NCBI GenBank assembly: GCA_964571195.1
Contig: CAZNAD010000027.1
Location: 1 to 20,895, forward strand
Source: PALSA-1006 sp964571195
GTDB lineage: Bacteria; Pseudomonadota; Gammaproteobacteria; Burkholderiales; Gallionellaceae
Direction: 5' to 3'
DNA length: 20,895 nt
The translations under genes were made by a program, and so were the position numbers. This document shows positions 6,310 to 13,986 of this stretch, in pieces (within the stretch, counting starts at the first letter, position 1; each line of letters begins with the position of its first letter). The notes beneath the pieces were generated by a model. The model saw only the letters and a list, made by a program, of their open reading frames with translations. It made no database searches and was not told the DNA's origin.

Positions 6310-8628
6310 ATGCCAGTTAGCAAACGTCGGCCCAAAAAGCTTGTGCGGCAGCAGAAGGTGGCTCAGCGGGCAAAATCTGCCGGTATGGTTTTCATGAAAC
6401 ATCCGTTTTCTAGCCTGCCGCGAGAGGCCGTTCTCAAAGGTTTGGTTGAGATGGGCCAGACCCATCAGGATGAATTCCCCCATCAGCTTGAGGAAGTCGA
6501 AACCATCCTGCGTTCCGTCGATCCGCTACTGACGATTTCGATGCTTGCGACCTACGGTCTTATGGGTGGCGTCGATGACAACGGCAATATCAGTTCCGGG
6601 TACAAAGGGGAAGAGTTCAATCAGTCGCATGTCGAGTTGGCGCAGGCACTTTGTCTGCGAGTTCCATTTGCCGAGTGTTCTAGAGAGCTCCCCAGGCCCG
6701 ACACTGTCCAGCAATTGTTCGACCTGTTGCCGGAGTTGGGCAATGCGTTCGGATTGATGCGTTTCGTTCAGCTCCAACAGGAACGATCCGACGAAAACAA
6801 AGCGGTCATGGTTATTCAGGAGGAGCTACGACTTCACACCCAGGTCGTGCGAAACTGGGGCTATCTTAGCCGTGTCGCGGGAATTCTTAAACGCCTTTGC
6901 ACCCCCATCGACGACGTATTCCTCGCGACGGCCGGCATTCGCGCGACAAACCTCGTTGATCTATTTACCCACCTGATTCGGCGGCATGAACGGCTTATCA
7001 ATGAGCGGATTAAGAAACTCGTGCCCACATTCCGCGAAACCACGGTTGCCGGAATGCTTGACGCCTATCACAAGGCCAATCCGCACCTGAAGGACTCTAG
7101 TGCCGAGATGCTCGCCTTTGCAGAGGAACATGGCATTACGCTGGATCACATGAAGTCCATGCTGCTGTCTCATTCTGACTTAGCGATTGATGAAACCGAT
7201 ACGTTCGGTACCGAAGTTCTGGCATCCGAAACCGGAATTGATGCGTCGTCAATTGCATCAGCGTTGGAGCGTTTAAGTCATGGCTTTGGCGATCTGGCCA
7301 AGTGCAATCCGGAACACCTTTTCCTGACAAACCCGGTCTGGACAAAGCCTGTCATAAAGCTTGCGAGAGATAGTTATTTCTGCGCGATGCCTCAAGCATT
7401 TTTCTCCTTTGCGTTCCCAACTCTGGCGGCACTGCTTGAGGGTGATGATTCAGCGACAAAGCAGTATGAACAGCGACGGGCAGAATTTCTTGAATCTGAC
7501 ATCCGCGACTTGTTCGGCAAGGCTTTTCCCGATTGCGAAATTGGCACGGGCTACAGGTGGCGGGAAGGGCCGGACGAGTATGAAAACGACCTCATGGTCA
7601 GGGTCGACTCCCATCTGATTCTGGTCGAAGCCAAGTCGCATTCAATTTCATGGCCTGCATTGCGTGGAGCGCCCGATCGGGCACGCAGGCATGTCGAGGA
7701 GATACTGCTTGCCCCTTCCATCCAGTCCTTGCGATTGGCGACTCGTGTCTCTCAAGCCCTTGCCGACAAGGACAACAGGGATTCACTGCTTCCTCGGTTC
7801 CCGGTGTCCTTGGATCAGGTACGCACGGTACTCCGTTTGTCAGTCACCCTTGAGGACTTCGCCACCCTTCAGACAACGCTCCATCACGCCAAGAAGGCGA
7901 ACTGGATTCCTGCAGATCATCCCATCGCGCCATGTATCTTGTTGGCCGATCTAGAAATCGTATTCGATGTCCTCGAATCGACACCGCACAAGATCCATTA
8001 CCTCAAGCGGCGCGCCGATCTGGAAGCACATTTCGATTACAAGGGCGACGAACTGGACCTGCTGGGGTTCTACCTGCAATCCGGCTTCAACGTCGGCGAA
8101 GCCGAGTATTCTGGGCATCACTTCGCCTTGGTCACGATGTCGCAACCGATTGACCGGTATTACTCCGCACTTGAAGAGGGAATAGTCACAACCAAGCCGG
8201 CACCGAAGATGACGCGCTGGTGGAAAGACATCTGCGCCAAGATCGAGGTGCGGGATTTTCATCAATGGTCAGATATCGCGAATGTGCTCCTTGACGTATC
8301 ACTTGAGGATCAGGAGGCGATTGCTAAGAAGTTCAAGCAGATTACCAAGAATGTGCACAAAAACTGGCGTATCCCTAGCCACAATTGCGCCATCGTCATG
8401 ATCCCCCATCGGAAGCGACCTGATGCGCTGGCTATCTTTGCATTCAAGGAGCGAGACAAGGACAGTCGTCATACACGCATGGAGAATATCGCGGCTGAAA
8501 TTTTCGAGAGTTCGCATGTGGAACGCTGCCTAGTGATCGGGGTCAACATTGACAAGATGCACTACCCCTATTCGTTGATTGCGGTCTTTTTCAGGGGGAA
8601 AGAGAAAGACACAACCGAAGGTCGTTGA
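6310..8628 (+). CDS. Uncharacterised protein with PD-(D/E)XK (NERD-like) nuclease motif
   Basis: The product has 772 residues and no overall family is recognised. Near the middle is a pattern typical of PD-(D/E)XK or NERD-type nuclease cores: Asp427 in EYENDLMV, then thirteen residues on Glu440-Ala-Lys442 in the strand HLILVEAKSHS. The N-terminal 20 residues are strongly basic (SKRRPKKLVRQQK). Residues 40-340 are predicted mainly helical. No signal peptide or membrane segment is seen, so it is probably cytoplasmic. ATG at 6310 is preferred over GTG at 6280 because GGAGA (6298-6302) lies seven bases before it. The gene has no operon partner, and the neighbours are metal transport and redox genes, which suggests an inserted accessory gene. 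A role in defence, repair or element maintenance is possible but not shown. Confidence 0.7.
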   Translation: MPVSKRRPKKLVRQQKVAQRAKSAGMVFMKHPFSSLPREAVLKGLVEMGQTHQDEFPHQLEEVETILRSVDPLLTISMLATYGLMGGVDDNGNISSGYKGEEFNQSHVELAQALCLRVPFAECSRELPRPDTVQQLFDLLPELGNAFGLMRFVQLQQERSDENKAVMVIQEELRLHTQVVRNWGYLSRVAGILKRLCTPIDDVFLATAGIRATNLVDLFTHLIRRHERLINERIKKLVPTFRETTVAGMLDAYHKANPHLKDSSAEMLAFAEEHGITLDHMKSMLLSHSDLAIDETDTFGTEVLASETGIDASSIASALERLSHGFGDLAKCNPEHLFLTNPVWTKPVIKLARDSYFCAMPQAFFSFAFPTLAALLEGDDSATKQYEQRRAEFLESDIRDLFGKAFPDCEIGTGYRWREGPDEYENDLMVRVDSHLILVEAKSHSISWPALRGAPDRARRHVEEILLAPSIQSLRLATRVSQALADKDNRDSLLPRFPVSLDQVRTVLRLSVTLEDFATLQTTLHHAKKANWIPADHPIAPCILLADLEIVFDVLESTPHKIHYLKRRADLEAHFDYKGDELDLLGFYLQSGFNVGEAEYSGHHFALVTMSQPIDRYYSALEEGIVTTKPAPKMTRWWKDICAKIEVRDFHQWSDIANVLLDVSLEDQEAIAKKFKQITKNVHKNWRIPSHNCAIVMIPHRKRPDALAIFAFKERDKDSRHTRMENIAAEIFESSHVERCLVIGVNIDKMHYPYSLIAVFFRGKEKDTTEGR

Positions 8629-8726
8629 CGAATTAGGTTTCGGCGACATCTAGCTATCTAGGTTAGATGCGCGATGGATGGTGGCAATAGGCAGGAAGTG
8701 TGAGTCATGTCCGCTGTTCCACGCAG

Positions 8727-8762
8727 AGCGGAAGTTCCAAGAGGCCGCCGCCAACTTCCGCT
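8727..8762. repeat. 10-bp inverted repeat between convergent genes
   Basis: AGCGGAAGTT (8727-8736) and AACTTCCGCT (8753-8762) are perfect inverse complements around a 16-base loop rich in GCC. It lies in the 169-base gap between the nuclease-like gene and the convergent FAD oxidoreductase gene. It may slow or end transcription from either side, but no T-run longer than three follows. The right arm overlaps the second copy of CTTCCGCTTT (8755-8764). Confidence 0.45.
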
Positions 8763-8784
8763 TTGGACGAATAACGGTCCTCCA

Positions 8785-8803
8785 TCCTGAGACAAACTCA
8801 GGA
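8785..8803 (-). terminator. Hairpin at the end of the FAD oxidoreductase gene
   Basis: TCCTGAG and CTCAGGA form a 7-bp stem with a 5-base loop, and the stem covers the stop codon of the minus-strand gene ending at 8798. No run of U follows, so it is at best a weak terminator that may act with the larger hairpin beyond it. Confidence 0.3.
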
Positions 8804-10417
8804 ATTACCCCCAACATTCCATTTCGTCAAACTCAACCCCACTGCCTCCGCCACCTCGATGCCGTCGATGGCGGCGGACATAATCCCGCCCGCATACCCC
8901 GCGCCTTCTCCCGCTGGGTACAGCCCTTTGGTGTTCAAGCTCTGGTAAGTCTCGTCGCGTGTGATGCGCACGGGGGATGAGGTGCGCGTCTCCACGCCGG
9001 TGAGTACCGCGTCGTGCATGGAGAATCCCTTGATGGTTTTCTCGAAGGCGGGCAGGGCTTCGCGCACGGCTTCGATCGCGTAATCGGGCAACGCGGTGGA
9101 GAGGTCGCCCAGCGTGACACCCGGGGTGTAGGAGGGGAGGACTTCACCCAGTTTGGTCGAGGGGCGCTGCGCGATGAAATCGCCGACCAGTTGTCCCGGT
9201 GCGTTGTAGTTGCTGCCGCCCAACTCGAAGGCGCGGCTTTCCCATTGGCGCTGAAACTCGATGCCTGCCAGCGGGCCGCCGGGGTAATCTGCCGGGGTGA
9301 TACCGACCACGATGCCGCTGTTGGCGTTGCGTTCATTGCGTGAATATTGGCTCATGCCGTTGGTCACCACGCGGCCTGCTTCCGAGGTCGCGGCGACCAC
9401 TGTGCCGCCGGGGCACATGCAGAAGCTGTACACCGAGCGGCCATTGCTGGCGTGGTGCACTAGCTTGTAGTCGGCTGCGCCCAGCAGCGGATTGCCCGCG
9501 TTGGGGCCGAAGCGGGCGCGGTCGATGAGTGATTGCGGGTGTTCGATACGGAAGCCGACGGAGAAGGGTTTGGCTTCCAGATACACGCCGCGTTGATGCA
9601 GCATCTCGAAGGTGTCGCGTGCACTGTGGCCGATGGCGAGCACCACATGTTGGGTGGCGATGTGTTCGCCGTTTGCGAGTGTCACTCCATGCACTTGTCC
9701 GTTGTTGATCTCGATATCGCTCACGCGGCTCTGAAAGCGTACCTCGCCGCCGAGTGCGATGATCTCGGCGCGCATCACTTCCACCATTCCGACTAGGCGG
9801 AAGGTGCCGATGTGCGGTTTGCTGACATATTCGATCTCTGCGGGCGCTCCGGCTTTGACGAACTCTTTCAACACCTTGCGGCTGTAGTGTTTGGGGTCTT
9901 TCACTTGGCTGTACAGCTTGCCGTCGGAGAAGGTGCCCGCGCCGCCTTCACCGAACTGTACGTTCGACTCCGGGTTCAACTCGTGTTTACGCCACAGTCC
10001 CCAAGTATCTTTGGTGCGTTCGCGTACTTCTTTGCCGCGCTCCAGGATGATGGGGCGGAAGCCCATTTGTGCAAGGACCAGTCCGGCGAACAGGCCGCAG
10101 GGGCCAGTGCCGATCACGACCGGGCGTTCACTGAGATTTTTCGGCGCTTGGGTGACGAAGTGGTAGCTGGTGTCCGGTGCGACCTTTACATGGACATCGT
10201 TTTTGAAACGATGCAGCACTTTCTCTTCGTTCGCGACTTCGACATCCAGCGTGTAGATGAACAAAATCGCCGAGGGTTTGCGCGCGTCGAAGCCGCGCCG
10301 GAAGATGGTGTAGCCGTGCAGCTCATCCACGCGGATACCGAGACGCTTGATGATCGCATCGTTGAGGGAGTGTTGCGGATGGTCCAGCGGCAGCTTGATT
10401 TCGGTGAGTCGTAACAT
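8798..10417 (-). CDS. FAD-dependent oxidoreductase, COG2509 type
   Basis: A soluble flavoprotein of 539 residues. Residues 1-95 form an extra alpha/beta N-terminal domain. The FAD-binding Rossmann motif follows as VIGTGPCGLFAGLVLAQMG (101-119), with the ribose-binding acidic residue in ILERG (124-128). The segment FGEGGAGTFSDGKL (155-168) is a mark of this uncharacterised dehydrogenase group, and the C-terminal GEGAGYAGGIMSAAIDG closes the FAD site. No substrate is known for the family and the neighbours do not indicate one. The start at ATG 10417 gives the full N-terminal domain; a GAGG lies somewhat far upstream. The gene is divergent from the HD-GYP gene and convergent with the nuclease-like gene, so it is a single-gene unit. 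Confidence 0.87.
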   Translation of the reverse strand: MLRLTEIKLPLDHPQHSLNDAIIKRLGIRVDELHGYTIFRRGFDARKPSAILFIYTLDVEVANEEKVLHRFKNDVHVKVAPDTSYHFVTQAPKNLSERPVVIGTGPCGLFAGLVLAQMGFRPIILERGKEVRERTKDTWGLWRKHELNPESNVQFGEGGAGTFSDGKLYSQVKDPKHYSRKVLKEFVKAGAPAEIEYVSKPHIGTFRLVGMVEVMRAEIIALGGEVRFQSRVSDIEINNGQVHGVTLANGEHIATQHVVLAIGHSARDTFEMLHQRGVYLEAKPFSVGFRIEHPQSLIDRARFGPNAGNPLLGAADYKLVHHASNGRSVYSFCMCPGGTVVAATSEAGRVVTNGMSQYSRNERNANSGIVVGITPADYPGGPLAGIEFQRQWESRAFELGGSNYNAPGQLVGDFIAQRPSTKLGEVLPSYTPGVTLGDLSTALPDYAIEAVREALPAFEKTIKGFSMHDAVLTGVETRTSSPVRITRDETYQSLNTKGLYPAGEGAGYAGGIMSAAIDGIEVAEAVGLSLTKWNVGGNS

Positions 10418-10452
10418 GGGGGCGATTCTACCTCACTGGCGCTTTGGGGTGG

Positions 10453-10482
10453 TTGCTGGAAAAGATTGCTGGTAGATTGCTG
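10453..10482. repeat. Three TTGCTG copies between divergent genes
   Basis: TTGCTG occurs at 10453, 10466 and 10477, spaced 13 and 11 bases, in the 119-base gap between the FAD oxidoreductase and HD-GYP genes. Near-helical spacing could mean a regulator site, but the repeat is short. Confidence 0.3.
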
Positions 10483-10536
10483 ACTGCGGCCTGATTGATG
10501 GGCAACAAGATAGATTCCCCCAGGTATGTTTGAAAG

Positions 10537-12492
10537 ATGATGGATGATGAGGTTCTCCGCGTGGATAAGGCCGACACTGTGAAAGATTTCCGTTCGTTGC
10601 GTACCCAGCTCTGGATGGTGATCGGGGTGATGGCGGCGATGTTGACAGGTGTGCTCGGCTTCACGTTTTACGAGTTGAACCTGCGCAAACACGACTACCT
10701 TATCCTCAATCTGACCGGACAAATGCGGGTGACGACCCGCAGCATGCTTGATCAGGCTAGGCATGTCGTGAGCGATCAGTCCTTGCGCCAGCCGCAAAGC
10801 TCGGCCACGCTGGAAAAGATATACGGCAGTGCCTTGCAGCAACAGATCGGCCTGTTGGAGCAGATCATCACCTCCCTGAAACAGCGGCGCTTGTCGCCCG
10901 CACTGACGGGTAAGGATGAGGCCATTCAATGTACCTGGGACCTGCGCTCGCGTTCGCAGATGGATTTGACGGCGCAGGACTGGGAGAACTTCCACGCTGC
11001 GCTGAATGTGTTTTCCGCTGCTGACGGGCAGCAGCGCAACTGGCTGGCTGAGGCGAGATTCATCGCGCAGAACGGGGAGTCCATGGTCGAGTCGTCTAAC
11101 CATCTGGCACAGGCATTCCAGACCATGATGGAAGGCAAGCTGAATACCATTCGCGGATTCCAGGTGCTGGCCGCCGTGCTGTCGGTGCTGTTGCTCGGGC
11201 TGATCGCGCTGGCTGCGCACGTCAAAGTGTTAAGGCCGCTGCAAAGTGCGGTTGCCGGATTTGGCCGGGTGGCGCAGGGCGAGCTGGGACACCAGGTCGC
11301 AGTTGCTGCGAACAATGAGATCGGGCAACTGACGATGGCATTTAATTCGCTCTCCGAACGGATACGCTCTCTGTTCCAGCTTACCGACCGCATCAATCGC
11401 GGCAAGCAACTGGATGAGACACTCGACTTCGTGTTGCAGGAATTCCCCGCGTTCGTGCCGGTGGACTGGGTGTGTATTTTGTATCCCGCCGGGGATGACA
11501 ATATTTTGCAGCTTGAGCGTATGGCCGGCGTGGCAACCCCCGGTTTGCGTGAGGGGATGGGTTTCATCAAGCAGCGCAATGCGCTGTCGCAAGTGACCGA
11601 GGCGCGTATGCCGCTGGCGATCAACGATTTGGCCGGGTATGCCGCAGGCAACGCGACTGCACAACTGGCGACTGCGCTGGACAATGCCGGTCTGGGGGCA
11701 GCACTTTATATGCCACTCACCAGTGAGCGCGCGGGCGGAGTGATGGTATTCGCATCGCGCGGCAAAGGTGTTTATACCGATGGGCACATCGAATTTCTCG
11801 GCAACATCGCGGCGCAGATCGGCCATATCCTTGAGCGCACCATCGTGGTGGAGGGGCTGGTGGTCGCCGCCTTGCAGGGCTTGGCCAAACTGGCCGAAAG
11901 CCGTGATCCCGAGACCGGCGACCACTTGGTGCGCATGACCCTGTATTCGGTTGTTCTGGCGGAAGAGCTGGCCAACAACGAAAAATTTACCAGACAGATC
12001 ACCCCGGCCTACGTGCGCAGCGTCTACCGCTTTGCGCCCATGCACGATATTGGCAAGGTGGGGATTAGCGACAGTATCCTGTTGAAACCGGGAAGGCTGG
12101 ATGATATTGAGCGCAAGGAGATGGAGCGGCATCCCTCCATCGGCGGTCAGGCGTTAAGGCGCAGCGAAGCGCAGATGAACGCGCTCGGCCACAGCATCTT
12201 TTCGGTCGGTATCGAGATCGCGGAAAGCCATCACGAAAAATGGGACGGCAGCGGTTATCCTGCTGGATTGGCCGGAGAGGCCATTCCGCTGTCGGCACGT
12301 ATTGTGGCTGTTGCCGATGTGTTCGACGCGCTGACTTCAAAGCGCCCGTACAAGGATGCCTGGCCGGTGGATCGTGCGATTGCGGCGATCGACGAGAGTG
12401 CGGGTAAACAGTTCGATCCCGATGTGGTGAGCGCCCTGCACAGCGGTCTGCCCAAAATGATGGAAATCTACGAGAAATTTAAGCATGTTTGA
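10537..12492 (+). CDS. Membrane HAMP-GAF-HD-GYP protein, likely c-di-GMP phosphodiesterase
   Basis: A 651-residue inner-membrane sensor. Membrane helices are at about residues 25-46 and 207-228, bounding a periplasmic domain that resembles the helical PilJ-type sensor (LNLTGQMRVTTRSML, 58-72). A HAMP linker (230-283), a GAF-like domain (about 290-435) and an HD-GYP domain (440-640) follow. The HD-GYP domain is complete: metal-binding HDIGK (503-507), HHEKWDGSGYP with GYP at 573-575, and VADVFDALTSKRPYK (592-606). Such domains hydrolyse c-di-GMP, so activity is likely. The signal sensed is unknown. ATG 10537 has only a weak ribosome binding site; a GTG at 10561 is an alternative. The stop is 26 bases before radA, so the two may be co-transcribed. 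Confidence 0.92.
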   Translation: MMDDEVLRVDKADTVKDFRSLRTQLWMVIGVMAAMLTGVLGFTFYELNLRKHDYLILNLTGQMRVTTRSMLDQARHVVSDQSLRQPQSSATLEKIYGSALQQQIGLLEQIITSLKQRRLSPALTGKDEAIQCTWDLRSRSQMDLTAQDWENFHAALNVFSAADGQQRNWLAEARFIAQNGESMVESSNHLAQAFQTMMEGKLNTIRGFQVLAAVLSVLLLGLIALAAHVKVLRPLQSAVAGFGRVAQGELGHQVAVAANNEIGQLTMAFNSLSERIRSLFQLTDRINRGKQLDETLDFVLQEFPAFVPVDWVCILYPAGDDNILQLERMAGVATPGLREGMGFIKQRNALSQVTEARMPLAINDLAGYAAGNATAQLATALDNAGLGAALYMPLTSERAGGVMVFASRGKGVYTDGHIEFLGNIAAQIGHILERTIVVEGLVVAALQGLAKLAESRDPETGDHLVRMTLYSVVLAEELANNEKFTRQITPAYVRSVYRFAPMHDIGKVGISDSILLKPGRLDDIERKEMERHPSIGGQALRRSEAQMNALGHSIFSVGIEIAESHHEKWDGSGYPAGLAGEAIPLSARIVAVADVFDALTSKRPYKDAWPVDRAIAAIDESAGKQFDPDVVSALHSGLPKMMEIYEKFKHV

Positions 12493-12518
12493 TGGGATGT
12501 ATCCCGGTAATCGAGATT

Positions 12519-13880
12519 ATGGCAAAAGCAAAAACGATCTATAGCTGCACCGAATGTGGCGGGCAATCACCCAAATGGCAAGGCCAATGCCCGCATTGCG
12601 GCGAGTGGAATACTTTGGTGGAGGCGGTGGCGGAAGCCGTTCCCGCTACGGGCAAAAACCGCTTTAGCGCACTCGCGGCCTCCGGCAAGTTGCAGCAACT
12701 GGCCGAGGTCGAGGCGAGTGAAGTATCGCGCACGCCCACCGGCATCGCTGAGTTCGACCGCGTGTTGGGCGGCGGCTTGGTGGAAGGCGGGGTGGTGCTG
12801 ATCGGCGGTGACCCCGGTATCGGCAAATCGACCTTGCTGTTGCAGGCTCTCGCGCATCTTTCCAGTAGCAAAAAAGTGCTCTACGTCAGCGGTGAGGAGT
12901 CGGCACAGCAAATTGCATTGCGCGCCAAACGCCTCTCGCTGGATGCGCGTGAGGTGCATCTGTTGCCGGAGATACAACTGGAGAAGATCCAGGCCACGGT
13001 GACGAATGAGAAACCTGAAGTCGTTGTCATCGACTCCATCCAGACCGTGTATTCCGAACAGTTGACCAGTGCGCCCGGCTCGGTGGCGCAGGTGCGCGAA
13101 TGTGCGGCGCAACTCACCCGCATCGCCAAAAGCGCGGGCGTGACCATGATATTGGTCGGCCATGTCACCAAGGAGGGCGCGCTGGCCGGGCCGCGTGTGC
13201 TGGAGCATATCGTCGATACCGTGCTGTATTTCGAGGGCGACACCCATTCCAGCTTCCGCCTGATCCGCGCGTTCAAGAACCGTTTCGGTGCGGTGAACGA
13301 GCTGGGGGTGTTCGCCATGACCGAGAAGGGCTTGCGCGAAGTCAGCAACCCGTCGGCGCTGTTCCTGTCGCAGCACGGTGCGCAGGTGCCCGGTTCCTGC
13401 GTGATGGTGACGCAGGAAGGCACGCGCCCCTTGCTGGTGGAGATACAGGCATTGCTCGATGATTCACATGCGCCGACTCCACGCCGCCTGTCGCTGGGCT
13501 TGGAGCAGAATCGTCTGGCCATGCTGCTGGCCGTGTTGCATCGCCACGCGGGCATCGCCTGTTTCGATCAGGATGTGTTCATCAATGCCGTGGGCGGGGT
13601 GAAGATCACTGAGCCGGGTGCAGACCTCGCCGTGCTGCTGGCGATAGTCTCCTCGCTGCGTAATCGCCCTTTGCCGGAAAAGATGGTGGTGTTCGGTGAA
13701 GTCGGCTTGGCCGGAGAGGTGCGCCCGGTACAACGCGGCCAGGAGCGTCTGAAAGAAGCTGCCAAACTCGGCTTCACGCACGCCATCATCCCCAAAGCCA
13801 ATGCGCCCAAAAGCAAGATCGAGGGCATGGAGATCATCGCGGTGGAGCGGGTGGAGGACGCTGTGGCTAAGATGCGCTGA
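12519..13880 (+). CDS. radA: DNA repair protein RadA
   Basis: A 453-residue RecA-like protein matching RadA in length (about 460) and architecture. There is an N-terminal C4 zinc finger (Cys10, 13, 24, 27), a Walker A motif GGDPGIGKST (96-105), Walker B VVVIDSIQT (168-176), the RadA-specific KNRFG motif (253-257) and a C-terminal Lon-protease-like domain without need for proteolytic activity. RadA is a DnaB-like helicase that drives branch migration in recombination intermediates. The start at MAKAKTIYSC was chosen because the zinc finger begins ten residues in, as in known RadA; an upstream in-frame TTG at 12489 overlaps the HD-GYP stop and would add an unconserved tail. The gene is intact. 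Confidence 0.97.
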   Translation: MAKAKTIYSCTECGGQSPKWQGQCPHCGEWNTLVEAVAEAVPATGKNRFSALAASGKLQQLAEVEASEVSRTPTGIAEFDRVLGGGLVEGGVVLIGGDPGIGKSTLLLQALAHLSSSKKVLYVSGEESAQQIALRAKRLSLDAREVHLLPEIQLEKIQATVTNEKPEVVVIDSIQTVYSEQLTSAPGSVAQVRECAAQLTRIAKSAGVTMILVGHVTKEGALAGPRVLEHIVDTVLYFEGDTHSSFRLIRAFKNRFGAVNELGVFAMTEKGLREVSNPSALFLSQHGAQVPGSCVMVTQEGTRPLLVEIQALLDDSHAPTPRRLSLGLEQNRLAMLLAVLHRHAGIACFDQDVFINAVGGVKITEPGADLAVLLAIVSSLRNRPLPEKMVVFGEVGLAGEVRPVQRGQERLKEAAKLGFTHAIIPKANAPKSKIEGMEIIAVERVEDAVAKMR

Positions 13881-13986
13881 AGCAAGTTTTCAGCCATCCG
13901 ATTGTATGTCTCAAGCCTGTAGTCTGCCAGCTAGGGTGTGGCCGTATCTGTAGTATCATTGCCCTGAACCGCACCCCATCCTTATC

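Noticed and set aside
8678..8980. 100-codon plus-strand frame after the nuclease-like gene
   Set aside because: Its second half is antisense to the FAD oxidoreductase gene and the first half runs through the inverted repeat; no ribosome binding site or motif.
10186..11220. 344-codon minus-strand frame across the FAD oxidoreductase/HD-GYP junction
   Set aside because: It overlaps two genes with clear domains, has no recognisable motif and is rich in Gln, His and Arg as expected for a shadow.
12489..12518. TTG start for radA
   Set aside because: Known RadA proteins begin about ten residues before the zinc finger, which fits ATG 12519.
12567..13376. 269-codon minus-strand frame
   Set aside because: Antisense to radA, whose zinc finger, Walker and KNRFG motifs are all in place.
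13876..13894. Hairpin GCTGAA/TTCAGC at the end of radA
   Set aside because: Only six base pairs and no T-run follows, so it is not called a terminator.
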